The notes below the pieces were generated by a model. That model was not told the DNA's origin, did not search any database, and worked only from the letters and a program-made list of their open reading frames with translations. A stretch of DNA of 64,000 nt from Rheinheimera baltica DSM 14885 (GTDB lineage: Bacteria > Pseudomonadota > Gammaproteobacteria > Enterobacterales > Alteromonadaceae), in NCBI RefSeq assembly GCF_000425345.1, contig NZ_AUDG01000012.1, forward strand, positions 1-64,000, written 5' to 3'. The position numbers and the translations under genes are program-made. The stretch's first letter is position 1, and each line of letters begins with the position of its first letter. Below are positions 31,999-42,957 of the stretch, piece after piece.

Positions 31999-32450
31999 TG
32001 GTTGAGGAAATTGCAACCGTCGTCTCTTGCAGCGATGAAGGGGTTTGGCTTACCACAACACCCGTTGCCACTTGCAATACCTGCCAGGTTAATGATGATT
32101 GCGGTACTGGCATAGTGGCAAAGACGCTGACGGCACGTAAACACCACTTTTTCGTGCCATGCACACTTAAATTGTTGCCTGGTGAGCAGGTTAAAATTGG
32201 CTTGGCTGAGCAAAGCCTGCTAATGGCTGCTCTCATGGTTTATATGCTGCCACTACTGCTATTGTTGACATTGGCGTTGCTTGCTAATTCTCTGGGCTTA
32301 AATGAAGGCGGTGTGATGCTGTTTGGATTCAGTGGCGGATTTGCAGGCTTTATCATTGCACGTCGCTATGGACAGTATCAGGAAAAACATACACACATCC
32401 ATATTATTGACGTCCTGCCTTCGCTGGGTATTCAACAGCAGATACGCTAA
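31998..32450 (+). CDS. rseC: SoxR-reducing system / sigma-E positive regulator RseC
   Basis: 150-aa protein with two transmembrane helices (about 78-98, 104-124) and a cytoplasmic N-terminal part carrying a cysteine cluster, VVSCSD, ATCNTCQVNDDCGTG, as in RseC/MucC, which likely binds a metal or Fe-S cluster. Known members work with the Rnf/Rsx complex to keep SoxR reduced. It ends the rpoE operon; lepA begins 172 bases later and probably has its own promoter. Confidence 0.9.
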   Translation: MVEEIATVVSCSDEGVWLTTTPVATCNTCQVNDDCGTGIVAKTLTARKHHFFVPCTLKLLPGEQVKIGLAEQSLLMAALMVYMLPLLLLLTLALLANSLGLNEGGVMLFGFSGGFAGFIIARRYGQYQEKHTHIHIIDVLPSLGIQQQIR

Positions 32451-32622
32451 AACCATCAGCACCACGCAATGACACGCTGCAGTTAATAACACATAGCAAG
32501 CAGACGCGGGATAGAGTACAATTCGCGCTAATTTATCGGAATAACCCGCGTTGACGCTGACGGTGCTTTATGGCTTGGCCATCTTTGCAACCAGGTGCAA
32601 CGCTCACTGTTTTGCGGACAAC

Positions 32623-34422
32623 ATGCCTAAACTAAATCACATCAGAAACTTTTCTATTATCGCCCATATCGACCACGGTAAATCGACATTGTCAGATCGG
32701 TTAATACAGTTCTGTGGCGGATTATCTGATCGCGAAATGCAACAGCAAGTGTTGGATTCAATGGATCTGGAGCGAGAGCGCGGTATTACCATTAAGGCAC
32801 AAAGCGTTACGCTGTACTATAAAGCAGACGATGGTGAAACCTACCAACTGAATTTTATCGATACACCGGGCCATGTCGACTTTACCTATGAAGTAAGCCG
32901 CTCGTTGGCTGCTTGTGAAGGCGCATTGTTGGTTGTTGATGCCGGACAAGGTGTTGAAGCGCAGACCGTAGCCAATTGTTATACTGCGCTGGACATGAAT
33001 TTAGAAGTTATTCCGGTACTGAATAAAATTGACTTACCACAAGCTGAACCGGAGCGGGTGGCGCAGGAAGTTGAAGATATTATCGGTATTGAAGCGATGG
33101 GTGCGGTGCAATGTTCAGCAAAAACCGGCCTTGGTATTAAAGATGTTCTCGAAACAATCGTTAAAAAAATCCCGCCACCGGAAGGCGAGCCAGAGCAGCC
33201 AACGCAAGCACTGATCATTGACTCCTGGTTTGATGCCTATCAGGGCGTTGTGTCGCTGGTAAGAATTAAACACGGCAGTATTAAAGCTAAAGATAAGATT
33301 AAAATCATGTCAACCGGTCAAGTGTACGAAGTTGATAAGGTAGGTATTTTTAGCCCTAAAGCCACCAATACTGGTGCGCTGAATACCGGTGAAGTCGGTT
33401 TTATTATTGCCGGTATTAAAGAAATTAAAGGTGCACCCGTTGGTGATACGCTCACATTGTCAAAGAACAGTGCCGAGAAGCCACTGCCAGGGTTTAAACG
33501 CATAAAACCTCAGGTTTATGCTGGTGTGTTTCCTGTATCGTCAGACGATTATGAAGACTTCCGTGATGCATTGGCTAAGTTAAGCCTGAACGATTCATCG
33601 CTGTTTTATGAACCAGAAAACTCTGCATCACTGGGTTTTGGTTTCCGTATTGGTTTCCTTGGCATGCTGCATATGGAAATCATTCAGGAACGTTTGGAGC
33701 GTGAATACGATCTGGACCTGATTACAACCGCTCCTACGGTAGTTTATGAAGTGGTCAAGAAAGACGGTACAGTTTTACTGGTAGATAACCCCAGTAGTTT
33801 GCCCGCGGTAAACGACATTGACGAAATTCGTGAGCCTATCGTTGAAGCCCATATACTGGTGCCGCAAGAATATTTAGGCAATGTTATTACGCTATGTATC
33901 GAAAAACGTGGCGTGCAAACCAATATGTTGTATCACGGCCGCCAGGTTGCCGTAACGTATGAGCTGCCAATGGCTGAAGTGGTGATGGATTTCTTTGACC
34001 GGTTAAAATCAACCAGTCGTGGATATGCATCGTTAGATTACGCGTTTAAACGCTTCCAAACGTCAAATATGCAGCGGGTAGATATTTTGATCAACGGTGA
34101 GCGGGTTGATGCGCTGGCCATTATCAGCCATGTCGATTTTGCCCAAAGTCGTGGCCGTGAATTAGCTGAAAAATTAAAAGAGCTGATCCCACGGCAGATG
34201 TTTGATATCGCCATACAGGCGGCGATTGGTAATCACGTAATTGCACGTACCACCGTTAAGCAAATGCGTAAAAACGTATTGGCTAAATGTTACGGTGGCG
34301 ACATCAGTCGGAAGAAAAAATTATTACAAAAGCAAAAAGACGGTAAAAAACGTATGAAGCAGGTGGGTAATGTGGAAGTTCCACAAGAAGCCTTCTTAGC
34401 CATTTTAAAAGTTGGTAAATAA
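32623..34422 (+). CDS. lepA: Elongation factor 4 (LepA)
   Basis: 599-aa translational GTPase, equal in length to E. coli LepA. Start ATG 32623 ([19 protein letters not shown]); upstream residues from 32551 are not family-like. G motifs: [10 protein letters not shown] (G1), [13 protein letters not shown] (G3), NKIDLPQA (G4), CSAKTG (G5). The LepA-only C-terminal domain ([30 protein letters not shown]) is complete. It back-translocates or remodels ribosomes and aids initiation under ionic stress. It heads the lepA-lepB-rnc-era-recO-pdxJ-acpS run. Confidence 0.97.
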   Translation: MPKLNHIRNFSIIAHIDHGKSTLSDRLIQFCGGLSDREMQQQVLDSMDLERERGITIKAQSVTLYYKADDGETYQLNFIDTPGHVDFTYEVSRSLAACEGALLVVDAGQGVEAQTVANCYTALDMNLEVIPVLNKIDLPQAEPERVAQEVEDIIGIEAMGAVQCSAKTGLGIKDVLETIVKKIPPPEGEPEQPTQALIIDSWFDAYQGVVSLVRIKHGSIKAKDKIKIMSTGQVYEVDKVGIFSPKATNTGALNTGEVGFIIAGIKEIKGAPVGDTLTLSKNSAEKPLPGFKRIKPQVYAGVFPVSSDDYEDFRDALAKLSLNDSSLFYEPENSASLGFGFRIGFLGMLHMEIIQERLEREYDLDLITTAPTVVYEVVKKDGTVLLVDNPSSLPAVNDIDEIREPIVEAHILVPQEYLGNVITLCIEKRGVQTNMLYHGRQVAVTYELPMAEVVMDFFDRLKSTSRGYASLDYAFKRFQTSNMQRVDILINGERVDALAIISHVDFAQSRGRELAEKLKELIPRQMFDIAIQAAIGNHVIARTTVKQMRKNVLAKCYGGDISRKKKLLQKQKDGKKRMKQVGNVEVPQEAFLAILKVGK

Positions 34423-34435
34423 TTAAGGGTTTTAC

Positions 34436-35359
34436 ATGGCAGGTTACTTTGCAATTTTTCTGGTGTTGCTAACGCTCGCCAGCGGACTTATCTGGTTACT
34501 TGATGCATTCGTGCTGGCGCCAAAACGCCAGCAAAAACTTGCCACAGCGCAAGCGGCTGCTGGTGGTAGTTTGCCAGAAGCTGCCGGTACAGAACTGGTA
34601 AAAGAGCCGCAGATTGTTGAAACGGCAAAGTCGATTTTCCCGGTCATTGCGCTGATTACCATATTCCGCTCTTTTATTTATGAGCCATTTCAAATTCCAT
34701 CTGGTTCTATGATGCCAACGCTGTTAGTCGGTGATTTTATTTTGGTGGAAAAATTCTCCTACGATGTAAAAGATCCGGTCTGGCGCAGTACGCTTTACAG
34801 CAATGCCAAACCACAGCGCGGTGACGTTGCTGTATTTAAGTACCCTGAGCAGCCGACGGTAGATTATATTAAACGTGTTATCGGCTTACCTGGCGACAGG
34901 GTGATCTACCGTAATAAACAATTGTTTATTGAAAAGGCCTGTGCTTCAGAACTAAGCGCAGCGTGCAAAAAGCTGGAAATGGTTGAGTTGGCATTACAAA
35001 ACGAAGGCGAGTTTTATCAAGAGCAGTACCCACAACGCCGTTATACCGAGCAGCTTGGCGACGTGTCACACGATATATTGCAAACCCCGGCACGGCGAGA
35101 GCATACCGAGTTTTTCTTTAAACAGCGCGGCACAGCCATTGATGAATTTATTGTGCCCGATGGCCATTATTTTGTATTGGGTGACAACCGGGACAATAGC
35201 CGGGATGGCCGGTTCTGGGGTTTTGTGCCAGAAGATAACATGGTTGGCAAAGCAGTGTTTATTTGGATGAGTTTTGAATTTAATACTGACCCGAATAGCT
35301 GGATACCGGGTTGGGTACCAACAGGTGTGCGTTTTGAGCGTCTTGGCCCTATTGGCTGA
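34436..35359 (+). CDS. lepB: Signal peptidase I
   Basis: 307-aa inner-membrane serine protease that cleaves signal peptides. Two transmembrane helices are at about 4-24 and 66-82. The catalytic serine is in IPSGSMMPTLLVGD (about 94) and the lysine in DYIKRVIGLPGD (about 147); box E GDNRDNSRDGRFWGFVP is complete. It lies 13 bases after lepA and 30 bases before rnc, in the conserved operon. Confidence 0.95.
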   Translation: MAGYFAIFLVLLTLASGLIWLLDAFVLAPKRQQKLATAQAAAGGSLPEAAGTELVKEPQIVETAKSIFPVIALITIFRSFIYEPFQIPSGSMMPTLLVGDFILVEKFSYDVKDPVWRSTLYSNAKPQRGDVAVFKYPEQPTVDYIKRVIGLPGDRVIYRNKQLFIEKACASELSAACKKLEMVELALQNEGEFYQEQYPQRRYTEQLGDVSHDILQTPARREHTEFFFKQRGTAIDEFIVPDGHYFVLGDNRDNSRDGRFWGFVPEDNMVGKAVFIWMSFEFNTDPNSWIPGWVPTGVRFERLGPIG

Positions 35360-35389
35360 GGTTTGGTACCACGCCGTTAAGAGACAAAC

Positions 35390-36064
35390 ATGCAAAAATC
35401 GTTAAATCCCCTGATAGCCCGGCTGGGCTATCAGTTTCAACAACCTGCATTACTGGAGCAGGCCCTGACACACCGCAGTTGCAAAGGTCAGCATAATGAG
35501 CGACTGGAGTATCTTGGTGATGCGGTATTAAGCCTGGTGATTGCTGAAACCCTTTACGCTAATTTCCCTAAAGCCCGCGAGGGTGATTTAACCCGTATGC
35601 GTGCAACCTTGGTAAAAGGGGTCACGTTAGCGGAAATAGCTCAAGAGCTGCGACTATCTGAATATTTACGTTTAGGCCCAGGCGAACTTAAAAGTGGTGG
35701 CTTTCGTCGTGAGTCTATTTTAGCTGATGCCGTTGAAGCCATTTTAGGCGCTATTTACCTTGATACCGGAATGGAAGCTTGTAAAGAGCGCATCCTGTTT
35801 TGGTTCGGTTCCAGGCTGGAAACCATTACTCCCGGTGAGCAGAAAGACTCGAAAACCCTGTTGCAGGAATACCTGCAAGGGCTACGCTTAGCATTGCCGT
35901 TGTATGATGTTATTGCCACTGTTGGTGAGGCGCATCAGCAAACCTTTACTGTACGCTGCTCGGTTGCAGGTATGGATCCTTTTATCGCTACCGGCAGTTC
36001 ACGCCGCAAGGCAGAGCAGGACGCCGCTCATATGGCGCTGGAAAAAATTAAGCATGACAGATAG
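35390..36064 (+). CDS. rnc: Ribonuclease III
   Basis: 224-aa double-strand RNA endonuclease for rRNA and mRNA processing. The catalytic motif [13 protein letters not shown] carries the metal-binding Glu/Asp, a second set is in [18 protein letters not shown], and the C-terminal double-stranded RNA-binding domain is about 152-222 ([26 protein letters not shown]). Length matches E. coli (226 aa). The era gene overlaps it by 11 bases, so the two are translationally coupled. Confidence 0.95.
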   Translation: MQKSLNPLIARLGYQFQQPALLEQALTHRSCKGQHNERLEYLGDAVLSLVIAETLYANFPKAREGDLTRMRATLVKGVTLAEIAQELRLSEYLRLGPGELKSGGFRRESILADAVEAILGAIYLDTGMEACKERILFWFGSRLETITPGEQKDSKTLLQEYLQGLRLALPLYDVIATVGEAHQQTFTVRCSVAGMDPFIATGSSRRKAEQDAAHMALEKIKHDR

Positions 36065-36962
36065 CACTGCAACTCCAACTTATGCTGCGCTAGTGGCTAT
36101 AGTTGGCCGGCCTAACGTGGGTAAGTCGACACTGCTAAACCAGTTGGTTGGGCAGAAGGTGAGTATTACGTCAAAAAAACCGCAAACCACGCGTCACCGT
36201 ATTGTTGGTATAGATACTCGGGAAAATTATCAAACCGTTTATGTTGATACGCCGGGCTTACACATTGAAGAAAAACGCGCCATTAACCGCTTAATGAATA
36301 AAGCCGCTGCCAGCTCTATTTTGGATGTTGAATTTGTGCTGTTTGTGGTTGAGGGTACGCGCTGGACTGATGATGACCAAATGGTGCTAAACCGACTAAT
36401 CGCGTCGAAAAAACCGGTGGTGTTGGTGGTAAACAAAGTTGATCTTTATCGCGATAAAGACACCCTGCTACCGCATTTGCAATGGTTGGGTAGTCAGCTA
36501 AGTTTTGTCGATGTAGTGCCGTTGTCTGCTGAAACAGGCGACAATATCAATGCCCTGCGGGCGGTAGTGCAAAAACACTTGCCGCCATGCGAGTTTTTCT
36601 TTCCGGATGACTATGTAACAGACCGGTCAATGCGCTTTATGGCTGCAGAAATCGTACGGGAAAAGTTAATGCGCTTTTTAGGCGACGAACTACCGTATTC
36701 GGTGACCGTAGAGATTGAACGTTTTAAGTGGGAAGAGAAACACTACCATATCGCCGCTCTGGTATTAGTTGAGCGTGAAAGCCAAAAACGTATGGTTATT
36801 GGTAATAAAGGTGAGCGTATTAAAACCATTGCCACTGAAGCACGTATTGATATGGCCGCCATGCTGGAACAACCGGTGTTCCTTCAAGTATGGGTTAAGG
36901 TGAAGTCGGGCTGGGCAGACGATGAAAGGGCACTTCGCAGCTTGGGCTACGGCGAAGACTAG
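36054..36962 (+). CDS. era: GTPase Era
   Basis: 302-aa essential GTPase for 30S maturation; start ATG 36054, inside the end of rnc. G1 is [12 protein letters not shown], the switch region [10 protein letters not shown]3 DTPG, G4 VNKVD, G5 SAETG. The C-terminal KH domain is about 205-300 ([40 protein letters not shown]), which binds the 3' end of 16S rRNA. Length matches E. coli Era (301 aa). Confidence 0.97.
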   Translation: MTDSTATPTYAALVAIVGRPNVGKSTLLNQLVGQKVSITSKKPQTTRHRIVGIDTRENYQTVYVDTPGLHIEEKRAINRLMNKAAASSILDVEFVLFVVEGTRWTDDDQMVLNRLIASKKPVVLVVNKVDLYRDKDTLLPHLQWLGSQLSFVDVVPLSAETGDNINALRAVVQKHLPPCEFFFPDDYVTDRSMRFMAAEIVREKLMRFLGDELPYSVTVEIERFKWEEKHYHIAALVLVERESQKRMVIGNKGERIKTIATEARIDMAAMLEQPVFLQVWVKVKSGWADDERALRSLGYGED

Positions 36963-36968
36963 CATTGC

Positions 36969-37652
36969 ATGCACGCTGAACTTTGGCCTGCTTACATCTT
37001 ACATAGCCGCCCGTTTGGCGAAGATAAGCTGATTTTGCAATTGTTGCTGCCAGAACAAGGCAGATTATCGGCAGTGGTGCGAAAGAAACAAGGTAAGCAA
37101 CGATTAGCCTTGCAACCTTATCAATTGTTTATGTTGCAGTTAATCGGGCGCAGTGAGCTAAAAACGGTAAAAACGATAGACGAAGCTCAACCTGCATTTT
37201 TGTTCAGCGGTAAGGTACTTTATAGCGCAATCTATCTCAATGAACTGGTGTGTCGGTTATGGCCGGATAATTTAGCAGCAGAGCAGCTGTTTAATGTTTA
37301 CCAGCAAAGCTTACACCAGCTATGGATGGTACAGCAGCAGGGGTTGGAGTTGGAGCCTTGCCTGCGAGAGTTTGAGTTTGCGCTGTTAGCAGAGCTAGGG
37401 TTGCCTATTGACTGGCAGTACGATAATTGTGGTGAAGCATTGCAAGCCAGCGCCAGTTATCAATGGCACAGCGAGTTAGGGTTTGTTGCTGCTGTCAGCG
37501 GCTTTCGGGGTGATCACTTGCTAAATATTGGCACGGGTCAGTGGCAAGATGCAGAAACACGTCGCTGTGCTAAACAGCTTAGCCGGCAAATACTCACCCC
37601 ACTGCTTGGGGCTAAACCCCTTGCCAGCCGGGCGTTATTTGCGGGGCAATAA
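36969..37652 (+). CDS. recO: DNA repair protein RecO
   Basis: 227-aa recombination mediator that helps RecA load on SSB-coated DNA. The N-terminal OB fold starts PAYILHSRPFGEDKLILQLLLPEQG, and the helical rest has YLNELVCRLW and FEFALLAELGLPI. The zinc-type cysteines of longer RecO are absent, as in enterics. It begins six bases after era and is followed by pdxJ; length is near E. coli (242 aa) but slightly shorter. Confidence 0.9.
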   Translation: MHAELWPAYILHSRPFGEDKLILQLLLPEQGRLSAVVRKKQGKQRLALQPYQLFMLQLIGRSELKTVKTIDEAQPAFLFSGKVLYSAIYLNELVCRLWPDNLAAEQLFNVYQQSLHQLWMVQQQGLELEPCLREFEFALLAELGLPIDWQYDNCGEALQASASYQWHSELGFVAAVSGFRGDHLLNIGTGQWQDAETRRCAKQLSRQILTPLLGAKPLASRALFAGQ

Positions 37653-37682
37653 TATTTTTTTCGACAATGTCCGGAGTAAGAC

Positions 37683-38417
37683 ATGCTGAATCCTATTTTT
37701 CTTGGTGTAAACATCGATCACGTTGCCACGTTGCGCCAAGCACGTGGTACTTATTACCCAGAGCCGGTTCACGCTGCGTTGATGGCTGAACAAGCAGGTG
37801 CAGATGGGATCACCGTACATTTGCGTGAAGACAGGCGGCATATTATTGACCGTGATGTGTTTGTACTGCGTCAAACCATTGCAACCCGACTTAATTTTGA
37901 AATGGCGGTAACGGACGAAATGCTTGCGATTGCTGGCAAACTTGCCCCTCATTTTGCTTGCTTTGTGCCCGAGAAACGTCAGGAGTTGACGACAGAAGGC
38001 GGTTTAGAGGTGGCCGGTCAGTTAGACCGCATCACCGATGCGGTAACTCAGATGCGTGAGCAGAATATTCTGGTGTCGTTATTTATCGATGCCGACCATG
38101 CACAAATCGAGGCTGCGGCGAAAGCGGGTGCACCTTACATTGAAATTCATACTGGTAAATACGCAGAATGCACCGATGCCGTGGCGCAGGCAGCTGAGTT
38201 AGCGCGTATAGCCAAGGCGGCAGAGTTTGCATCCAGTTTGGGGCTTATTGTTAATGCTGGCCACGGTTTGCATTATCATAATGTGCAGCCTATCGCTGCC
38301 ATTCCGCAAATGTACGAGTTAAACATTGGGCATGCCATTATAGCACGCGCCGTGTTTAGCGGTTTAGACGCGGCTGTACGTGAGATGAAGCGACTGATGG
38401 TTGAGGCGCGTCGATAA
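37683..38417 (+). CDS. pdxJ: Pyridoxine 5'-phosphate synthase
   Basis: 244-aa TIM-barrel enzyme of the DXP-dependent vitamin B6 route; it condenses 1-deoxyxylulose 5-phosphate with aminoacetone phosphate. Preceded by GGAG. Conserved blocks: [55 protein letters not shown] and [12 protein letters not shown]. Length equals E. coli PdxJ (243 aa). acpS follows after one base, as in most gammaproteobacteria. Confidence 0.97.
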   Translation: MLNPIFLGVNIDHVATLRQARGTYYPEPVHAALMAEQAGADGITVHLREDRRHIIDRDVFVLRQTIATRLNFEMAVTDEMLAIAGKLAPHFACFVPEKRQELTTEGGLEVAGQLDRITDAVTQMREQNILVSLFIDADHAQIEAAAKAGAPYIEIHTGKYAECTDAVAQAAELARIAKAAEFASSLGLIVNAGHGLHYHNVQPIAAIPQMYELNIGHAIIARAVFSGLDAAVREMKRLMVEARR

Positions 38418-38418
38418 C

Positions 38419-38814
38419 ATGGCGATAGTGGGGTTGGGAACCGATATTGTCGAGATAGCACGCATTGAGCAAAGCTTAACGCGCAGCCCAGCTTTACTGA
38501 AGCGAGTATTAACAGAAAGTGAGCAAGTTATCTTCGCTACGATGGCTGATAAGCATCCTGCTAATGCGGCACGCTATTTCGCCAAACGCTTTGCGGCAAA
38601 AGAGGCGGCAGCAAAAGCGCTGGGCACAGGTATTGGCCGCGGTGTTTCATTTCAGCATATCCATATTAGTAATAATGCTGACGGTGCACCGTTGTTAAGC
38701 TTAAGTGACTATGCGGCTGAACTTGCTGCGACCATGGCGGTTAGCCATATCTGGTTATCGATCACCGATGAGCAAGCGTATGCAGCTGCAACGGTCATTC
38801 TGGAGCGACAATAA
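38419..38814 (+). CDS. acpS: Holo-[acyl-carrier-protein] synthase
   Basis: 131-aa phosphopantetheinyl transferase that activates acyl carrier protein from CoA. Start ATG 38419 is chosen, just after pdxJ; an ATG at 38401 lies within pdxJ. Motifs: GLGTDIVEIARIEQ at the start (metal-binding Asp) and RYFAKRFAAKEAAAKALGTGIG (Glu) in the middle. E. coli AcpS is 126 aa. It ends the core operon and faces barA convergently with only seven bases between stops. Confidence 0.95.
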   Translation: MAIVGLGTDIVEIARIEQSLTRSPALLKRVLTESEQVIFATMADKHPANAARYFAKRFAAKEAAAKALGTGIGRGVSFQHIHISNNADGAPLLSLSDYAAELAATMAVSHIWLSITDEQAYAAATVILERQ

Positions 38815-38821
38815 ACAAGCT

Positions 38822-41533
38822 TTACCAGTCGCTCCATTGCTGGCTCTCTTGCCACAACGCTTGCATAATATCATCCAGTTCAAGCAGTTCAGGCTCCAGC
38901 TGTGCAAGTTTTTCATCTTGTTTTAGCTGAGTCTCAAGCAATTCTGCCAGTTGCTTCAACCGGGGTACGCCGGTGTAACAACAGGCACCATGCAGTTTAT
39001 GTACTTGTTGGAGTAATTCAGCAGTATTATGTGTAGCCTGAGCATGTTGCATGGCAGCGCGGCTTGCTGGAATACTGCTTACGAGCATTTGTAGCATTTC
39101 TTTTACTAAGCTGCACTTGCCACTAGCGCGTTCCAGCGCCAACGGCCAGTCAATTAATTTGCTAACGGGCCAGTTTGGTGCAGGGGGCTGAGTACGGCCT
39201 ACAGGACAAAACTCGCGCAGCGTACAGTGCAACATATTTTCATCCAGCGGCTTGCTTAAAAACTCATTAAAACCCAGCGTAAGCAAGCGCGCACGTTCAC
39301 CATCAACAGCGTGAGCCGTGACCGCAACGATGGGAGTGTGTTCGTTTAAGGAGCTTTGACGAATGCGCTGACACGCGGTAATGCCATCCATTACCGGCAT
39401 ATTGATATCCATAAATATAATATCATAGACATGCTGCGTAGCCTTGTGCCACGCTTCTGCGCCGTCTTGAGCTGAATCAATATGTTCTACTTGCTCTGCC
39501 AAAAGCGTATTGATAAGTTTTAAATTGGCATCGTTGTCATCCACAGTAAGCACTTTTAAGTTACTTAGGCTTTGGTCAGACTGCTCATCAATGATGGTTT
39601 TTTCACTTAGGTACGGTTGCGCTAACGCCGCTGCCAACTTGCGTAAGTGAGGCGGTTTTGATAAACAAGCATCGGCTCCCACGCTAAGGATGGATTCTCT
39701 TAAATGCGGTGACAGGGTATTGACTAACAAACAGGTATGACCGCTTTGAGGTTTTACTTGCTGAATAAGGGCAAGTACCTGATTAACTTGATTCAGTGCA
39801 ATGGTTCGGCCAATTAGACTTATATCGTATCGCTTACGCTGAGCCAATGCTTGTTGTAGCTGGCCTTTCGTCGCACATGCTGTTACCTGCAATCCCCAAC
39901 TGTGCAACACACTAAGCGTCGCTTCGCGTGAATGTTGCTGGGGTTCAAAATACAATAGCGATTTATTTTCTAACACGTCCAGCGGCAGGCTGTCTGCAAC
40001 AGATAATTGGTGTCTCAGGCATTTAAGAGTAAACCAAAAAGTAGACCCCTCAGCCGTTTTACTTTCAAAACCAATATTGCCGCCCATGGCCTTTGTCAGT
40101 CGCTGTGAAATCATTAGACCAAGCCCAGAACCTGATTGATGACTGCGCGATTCACTTTGTGTAAAGCCTTGAAATAGTTGTGCTTGTTGCACTTCATTAA
40201 TGCCTCGGCCGGTGTCTTGTACGGAGCAATGAAGAAACAGTTGGTCTTCATTTAGTAAAGTTGCTGATACCCGAATAACAATGCTGCCATGATCTGTAAA
40301 TTTAATTGCATTGCCAGCGATATTCATCAAAACTTGCACAAAGCGGGTAGGGTCGGCGACCAGATCATCCGGGCAGGAAGGCTCAACCATTAACACCAGT
40401 TCCAGATGTTTTTCAAAGGCATTTGCGGCAAGCAGCTCGGTAGCATCATTTAGCAAATCGCGCAGTGAAAATGGCTCAGGGTTAATTGATAAACGGCCTT
40501 CCTCCAATTTAGAAAAATCAAGCACATCATTAACCAAACGCAGCAAACTGTTAGCGGACTTTTGGATGGTGGTTAGGTAATCATACTGATTGCTGGACAA
40601 TTGCGTTTTGAGCAATTGACGGGTAAAGCCAATAACCCCGTTTAGCGGGGTACGCAGTTCGTGACTCATTTTTGCCAGAAAATCTGATTTTTGCCGGTTT
40701 TCTTCCTGCGCTTTGCGCCGGGAGAAATCTAGCTCAATGTTTTGTACTTCCAACTGTTCCATACTCTGCTGCAAATCGCTGGTAACTTGCTCTATTTGCT
40801 GCTGCGTTTCTTGCTCTTGTGCACTTAAACGGTCACTAAGCTGGATCAGGCTATTTTGCAGTGCAGATAACTCACGGACCATGCCATCGGCCACGACGTT
40901 TGGTGTTTGGCCGTTAATTAGCTGCTGTAGTTGTTGCTGTAGTCGTCTTACCGGCTGATATAACCGCCGGAGTAAAAACAGTGTCGGTATGGTTACTGCG
41001 AGCAAAAAGCTTAATGTCAGCATGCTAATGTGTAACAGCATATTTTGTAATGCTAACTGCAGTTGCGCTTTGGGTAACTGTAATAAGATATAGCCGTTGT
41101 TACTGTTGTCATCGACCGTTTTCGCCGGCAGCGGTTGGTAAACAGCCAGATATTTATCTGTCTCCAGAGTAAAACCGTTAGCCGGTAACTGCTGTATCTG
41201 ACTAAGCTGCAGCTCAGCATCGGCCTGTTGCGGATTAGTGTGCAGTAACGGCTGACGATTAGCATCAAAAAGGCTAATGTTGCTTAACAGTGGTGAATTT
41301 AAACGGTGCGTGCTATCAAACAATTGTTGCAAGGTAACTAGATTCTGCCTGCTGAGTAAATCCTGGCTACTGATTGCTAATGGTAAGGCAATCTGACGAG
41401 CTTGCTGGGTAAAAGAAAGTGTTATCTCCTGATAGCGAACATAGCTAAAATAGCTGGCACAGAATACACTAACCAGCAAAGCTGGTAGCACAGTGCAAAG
41501 CAGTAACCACGAACGCAATCCTATTTTAGTCAT
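38822..41533 (-). CDS. barA: Hybrid sensor histidine kinase BarA
   Basis: 903-aa membrane kinase that senses metabolic acids and feeds UvrY/GacA. Layout: TM1 (about 9-30), periplasmic sensor, TM2 (168-189), HAMP, coiled coil (235-280), HisKA with H291 in KMSHELRTPLNG, HATPase (395-505, NIAGNAIKFTDHG and GSGLGLMI), a degenerate receiver (522-640) without its phospho-Asp, a true receiver with D709 in IIFMDINMPVMDG, and an Hpt domain with H845 in VHKLHGACC. All phosphorelay residues needed are present. The csrA/RNA targets are outside the window. It is divergent from rlmD. Confidence 0.95.
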   Translation of the reverse strand: MTKIGLRSWLLLCTVLPALLVSVFCASYFSYVRYQEITLSFTQQARQIALPLAISSQDLLSRQNLVTLQQLFDSTHRLNSPLLSNISLFDANRQPLLHTNPQQADAELQLSQIQQLPANGFTLETDKYLAVYQPLPAKTVDDNSNNGYILLQLPKAQLQLALQNMLLHISMLTLSFLLAVTIPTLFLLRRLYQPVRRLQQQLQQLINGQTPNVVADGMVRELSALQNSLIQLSDRLSAQEQETQQQIEQVTSDLQQSMEQLEVQNIELDFSRRKAQEENRQKSDFLAKMSHELRTPLNGVIGFTRQLLKTQLSSNQYDYLTTIQKSANSLLRLVNDVLDFSKLEEGRLSINPEPFSLRDLLNDATELLAANAFEKHLELVLMVEPSCPDDLVADPTRFVQVLMNIAGNAIKFTDHGSIVIRVSATLLNEDQLFLHCSVQDTGRGINEVQQAQLFQGFTQSESRSHQSGSGLGLMISQRLTKAMGGNIGFESKTAEGSTFWFTLKCLRHQLSVADSLPLDVLENKSLLYFEPQQHSREATLSVLHSWGLQVTACATKGQLQQALAQRKRYDISLIGRTIALNQVNQVLALIQQVKPQSGHTCLLVNTLSPHLRESILSVGADACLSKPPHLRKLAAALAQPYLSEKTIIDEQSDQSLSNLKVLTVDDNDANLKLINTLLAEQVEHIDSAQDGAEAWHKATQHVYDIIFMDINMPVMDGITACQRIRQSSLNEHTPIVAVTAHAVDGERARLLTLGFNEFLSKPLDENMLHCTLREFCPVGRTQPPAPNWPVSKLIDWPLALERASGKCSLVKEMLQMLVSSIPASRAAMQHAQATHNTAELLQQVHKLHGACCYTGVPRLKQLAELLETQLKQDEKLAQLEPELLELDDIMQALWQESQQWSDW

Positions 41534-41614
41534 TGTTGCAGGCTATTAAAAAATAACTAGTGTATTGATAATGACATAAGACACTGCACTTGCCTATAAC
41601 CCGATAGAGAAGCC

Positions 41615-42940
41615 ATGTTAAACATATACAAAGCCAAACCTAAAGCCAGCCTGTTGGGCAAGACAATAACCTTTAGTATTGACAGTAACGATTACGAAGT
41701 ACATGGCATAAGTCAGCACGAAAAAAAAATTGTCTTTGTCAGTGCTGCGTTACCGGGTGAGCGTGTACAGGCAAAGGTAACAGAAGACAAAGCTGCTTTC
41801 ATAAAAGCGTCAACGGTGAAAGTGCTACAAGCGTCGCCATTGCGTATTACGCCGCCCTGCGAGTATGCCCGGGCCTGTGGTGGTTGTCAGTTGCAACACC
41901 TTGGTGTGACGTCGCAACGAGAGCTAAAACAGCAAGGCATAGATAAGTTAATTTGCCATCAAACGGGCTTAACGGTTTTGCCGTGGCAACCCATGTTGAT
42001 AGCTGACGACAGCGGTTACCGGCGGCGTGCACGTATAAGTATTTGGTACGACAAAAAACAGCGCCAATTTAGCGTTGGCTTCCGTCAACACGCGGATAAA
42101 CACATCGTTGCCGTCAACCATTGTATGGTGTTGTCACCCCAGTTAGCGCCGGTGTTTAACGTGTTAAATGCCGTGTTGCCACAGCTACAGGATCCAATGG
42201 CAGTAACCCATGCCGAAGTATTGCAGGCAGGCGATACCGCTTATGTTATTTTGCGTCATATTAAACCGATAAGTGCGCACGATCAGACGTTATTTGTAGA
42301 TGCGTGGCCAGAAGCGGTTTGGTTAGGTGAAGCCGAACCTGGAAAATTTTGTTACTGGCATAACACGGTGACACCGCAGTACCAGTTAAGCGAGCAGGCG
42401 TTGACACTACAGTTTTCACCAAATGACTTTATTCAGGTTAATGCTGTTCTTAACCAACAGATGGTAAGCCAAGCGCTTAGTTGGCTGGACGTTAACAGCA
42501 ACGATGTTATTCTGGACTTGTATGCGGGTATAGGTAACTTTACATTGGCACTGGCACAACGCGCTAAAACGGTGCGTGCTTTGGAAGGTGTTGCTGAAAT
42601 GGTGCAACAACTGGAAACCAATGCTAAGGTAAACGGTCTTAGCAATGTAGAAGCATATCAAGCTGATTTGCATTTGGCATGGCCAAAAACCAGTTGGAAC
42701 AAGCCTGATTATAACAAGGTGTTACTTGATCCGGCGCGCGCAGGTGCCGCGGGTGCCATCGAACAAATTGTTCGGTTAAAACCGGCACAGATATTGTACG
42801 TGTCGTGCAACGCCGCGACATTTGCCCGCGATGCGAAAATGTTGCTACAAAATGGCTATACGTTAGCGAAAGTCTGTGGCGTAGATATGTTTACGCACAC
42901 CAGTCATCTGGAATTAATGGCGTTGTTCAGCCGGTCGTAA
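41615..42940 (+). CDS. rlmD: 23S rRNA (uracil1939-C5)-methyltransferase
   Basis: 441-aa rRNA methyltransferase of the RumA type. A TRAM domain starts the protein (about 15-75), then the Fe-S cysteines CEYARACGGCQLQHL and NHC, the SAM-binding region DLYAGIGNFTLALA, DPARAGA, and the catalytic cysteine in YVSCNAATFARD. Length fits E. coli RlmD (433 aa). It heads an rlmD-relA-mazG run; relA begins 17 bases later. Confidence 0.95.
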   Translation: MLNIYKAKPKASLLGKTITFSIDSNDYEVHGISQHEKKIVFVSAALPGERVQAKVTEDKAAFIKASTVKVLQASPLRITPPCEYARACGGCQLQHLGVTSQRELKQQGIDKLICHQTGLTVLPWQPMLIADDSGYRRRARISIWYDKKQRQFSVGFRQHADKHIVAVNHCMVLSPQLAPVFNVLNAVLPQLQDPMAVTHAEVLQAGDTAYVILRHIKPISAHDQTLFVDAWPEAVWLGEAEPGKFCYWHNTVTPQYQLSEQALTLQFSPNDFIQVNAVLNQQMVSQALSWLDVNSNDVILDLYAGIGNFTLALAQRAKTVRALEGVAEMVQQLETNAKVNGLSNVEAYQADLHLAWPKTSWNKPDYNKVLLDPARAGAAGAIEQIVRLKPAQILYVSCNAATFARDAKMLLQNGYTLAKVCGVDMFTHTSHLELMALFSRS

Positions 42941-42957
42941 TATAGAGGGAACAGCAC

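Noticed and set aside
38822-41533. Two working receiver domains in BarA
   Set aside because: The first (about 522-640) has lost its phospho-accepting Asp (ISLIGRTI), so only the second can take part in the relay.
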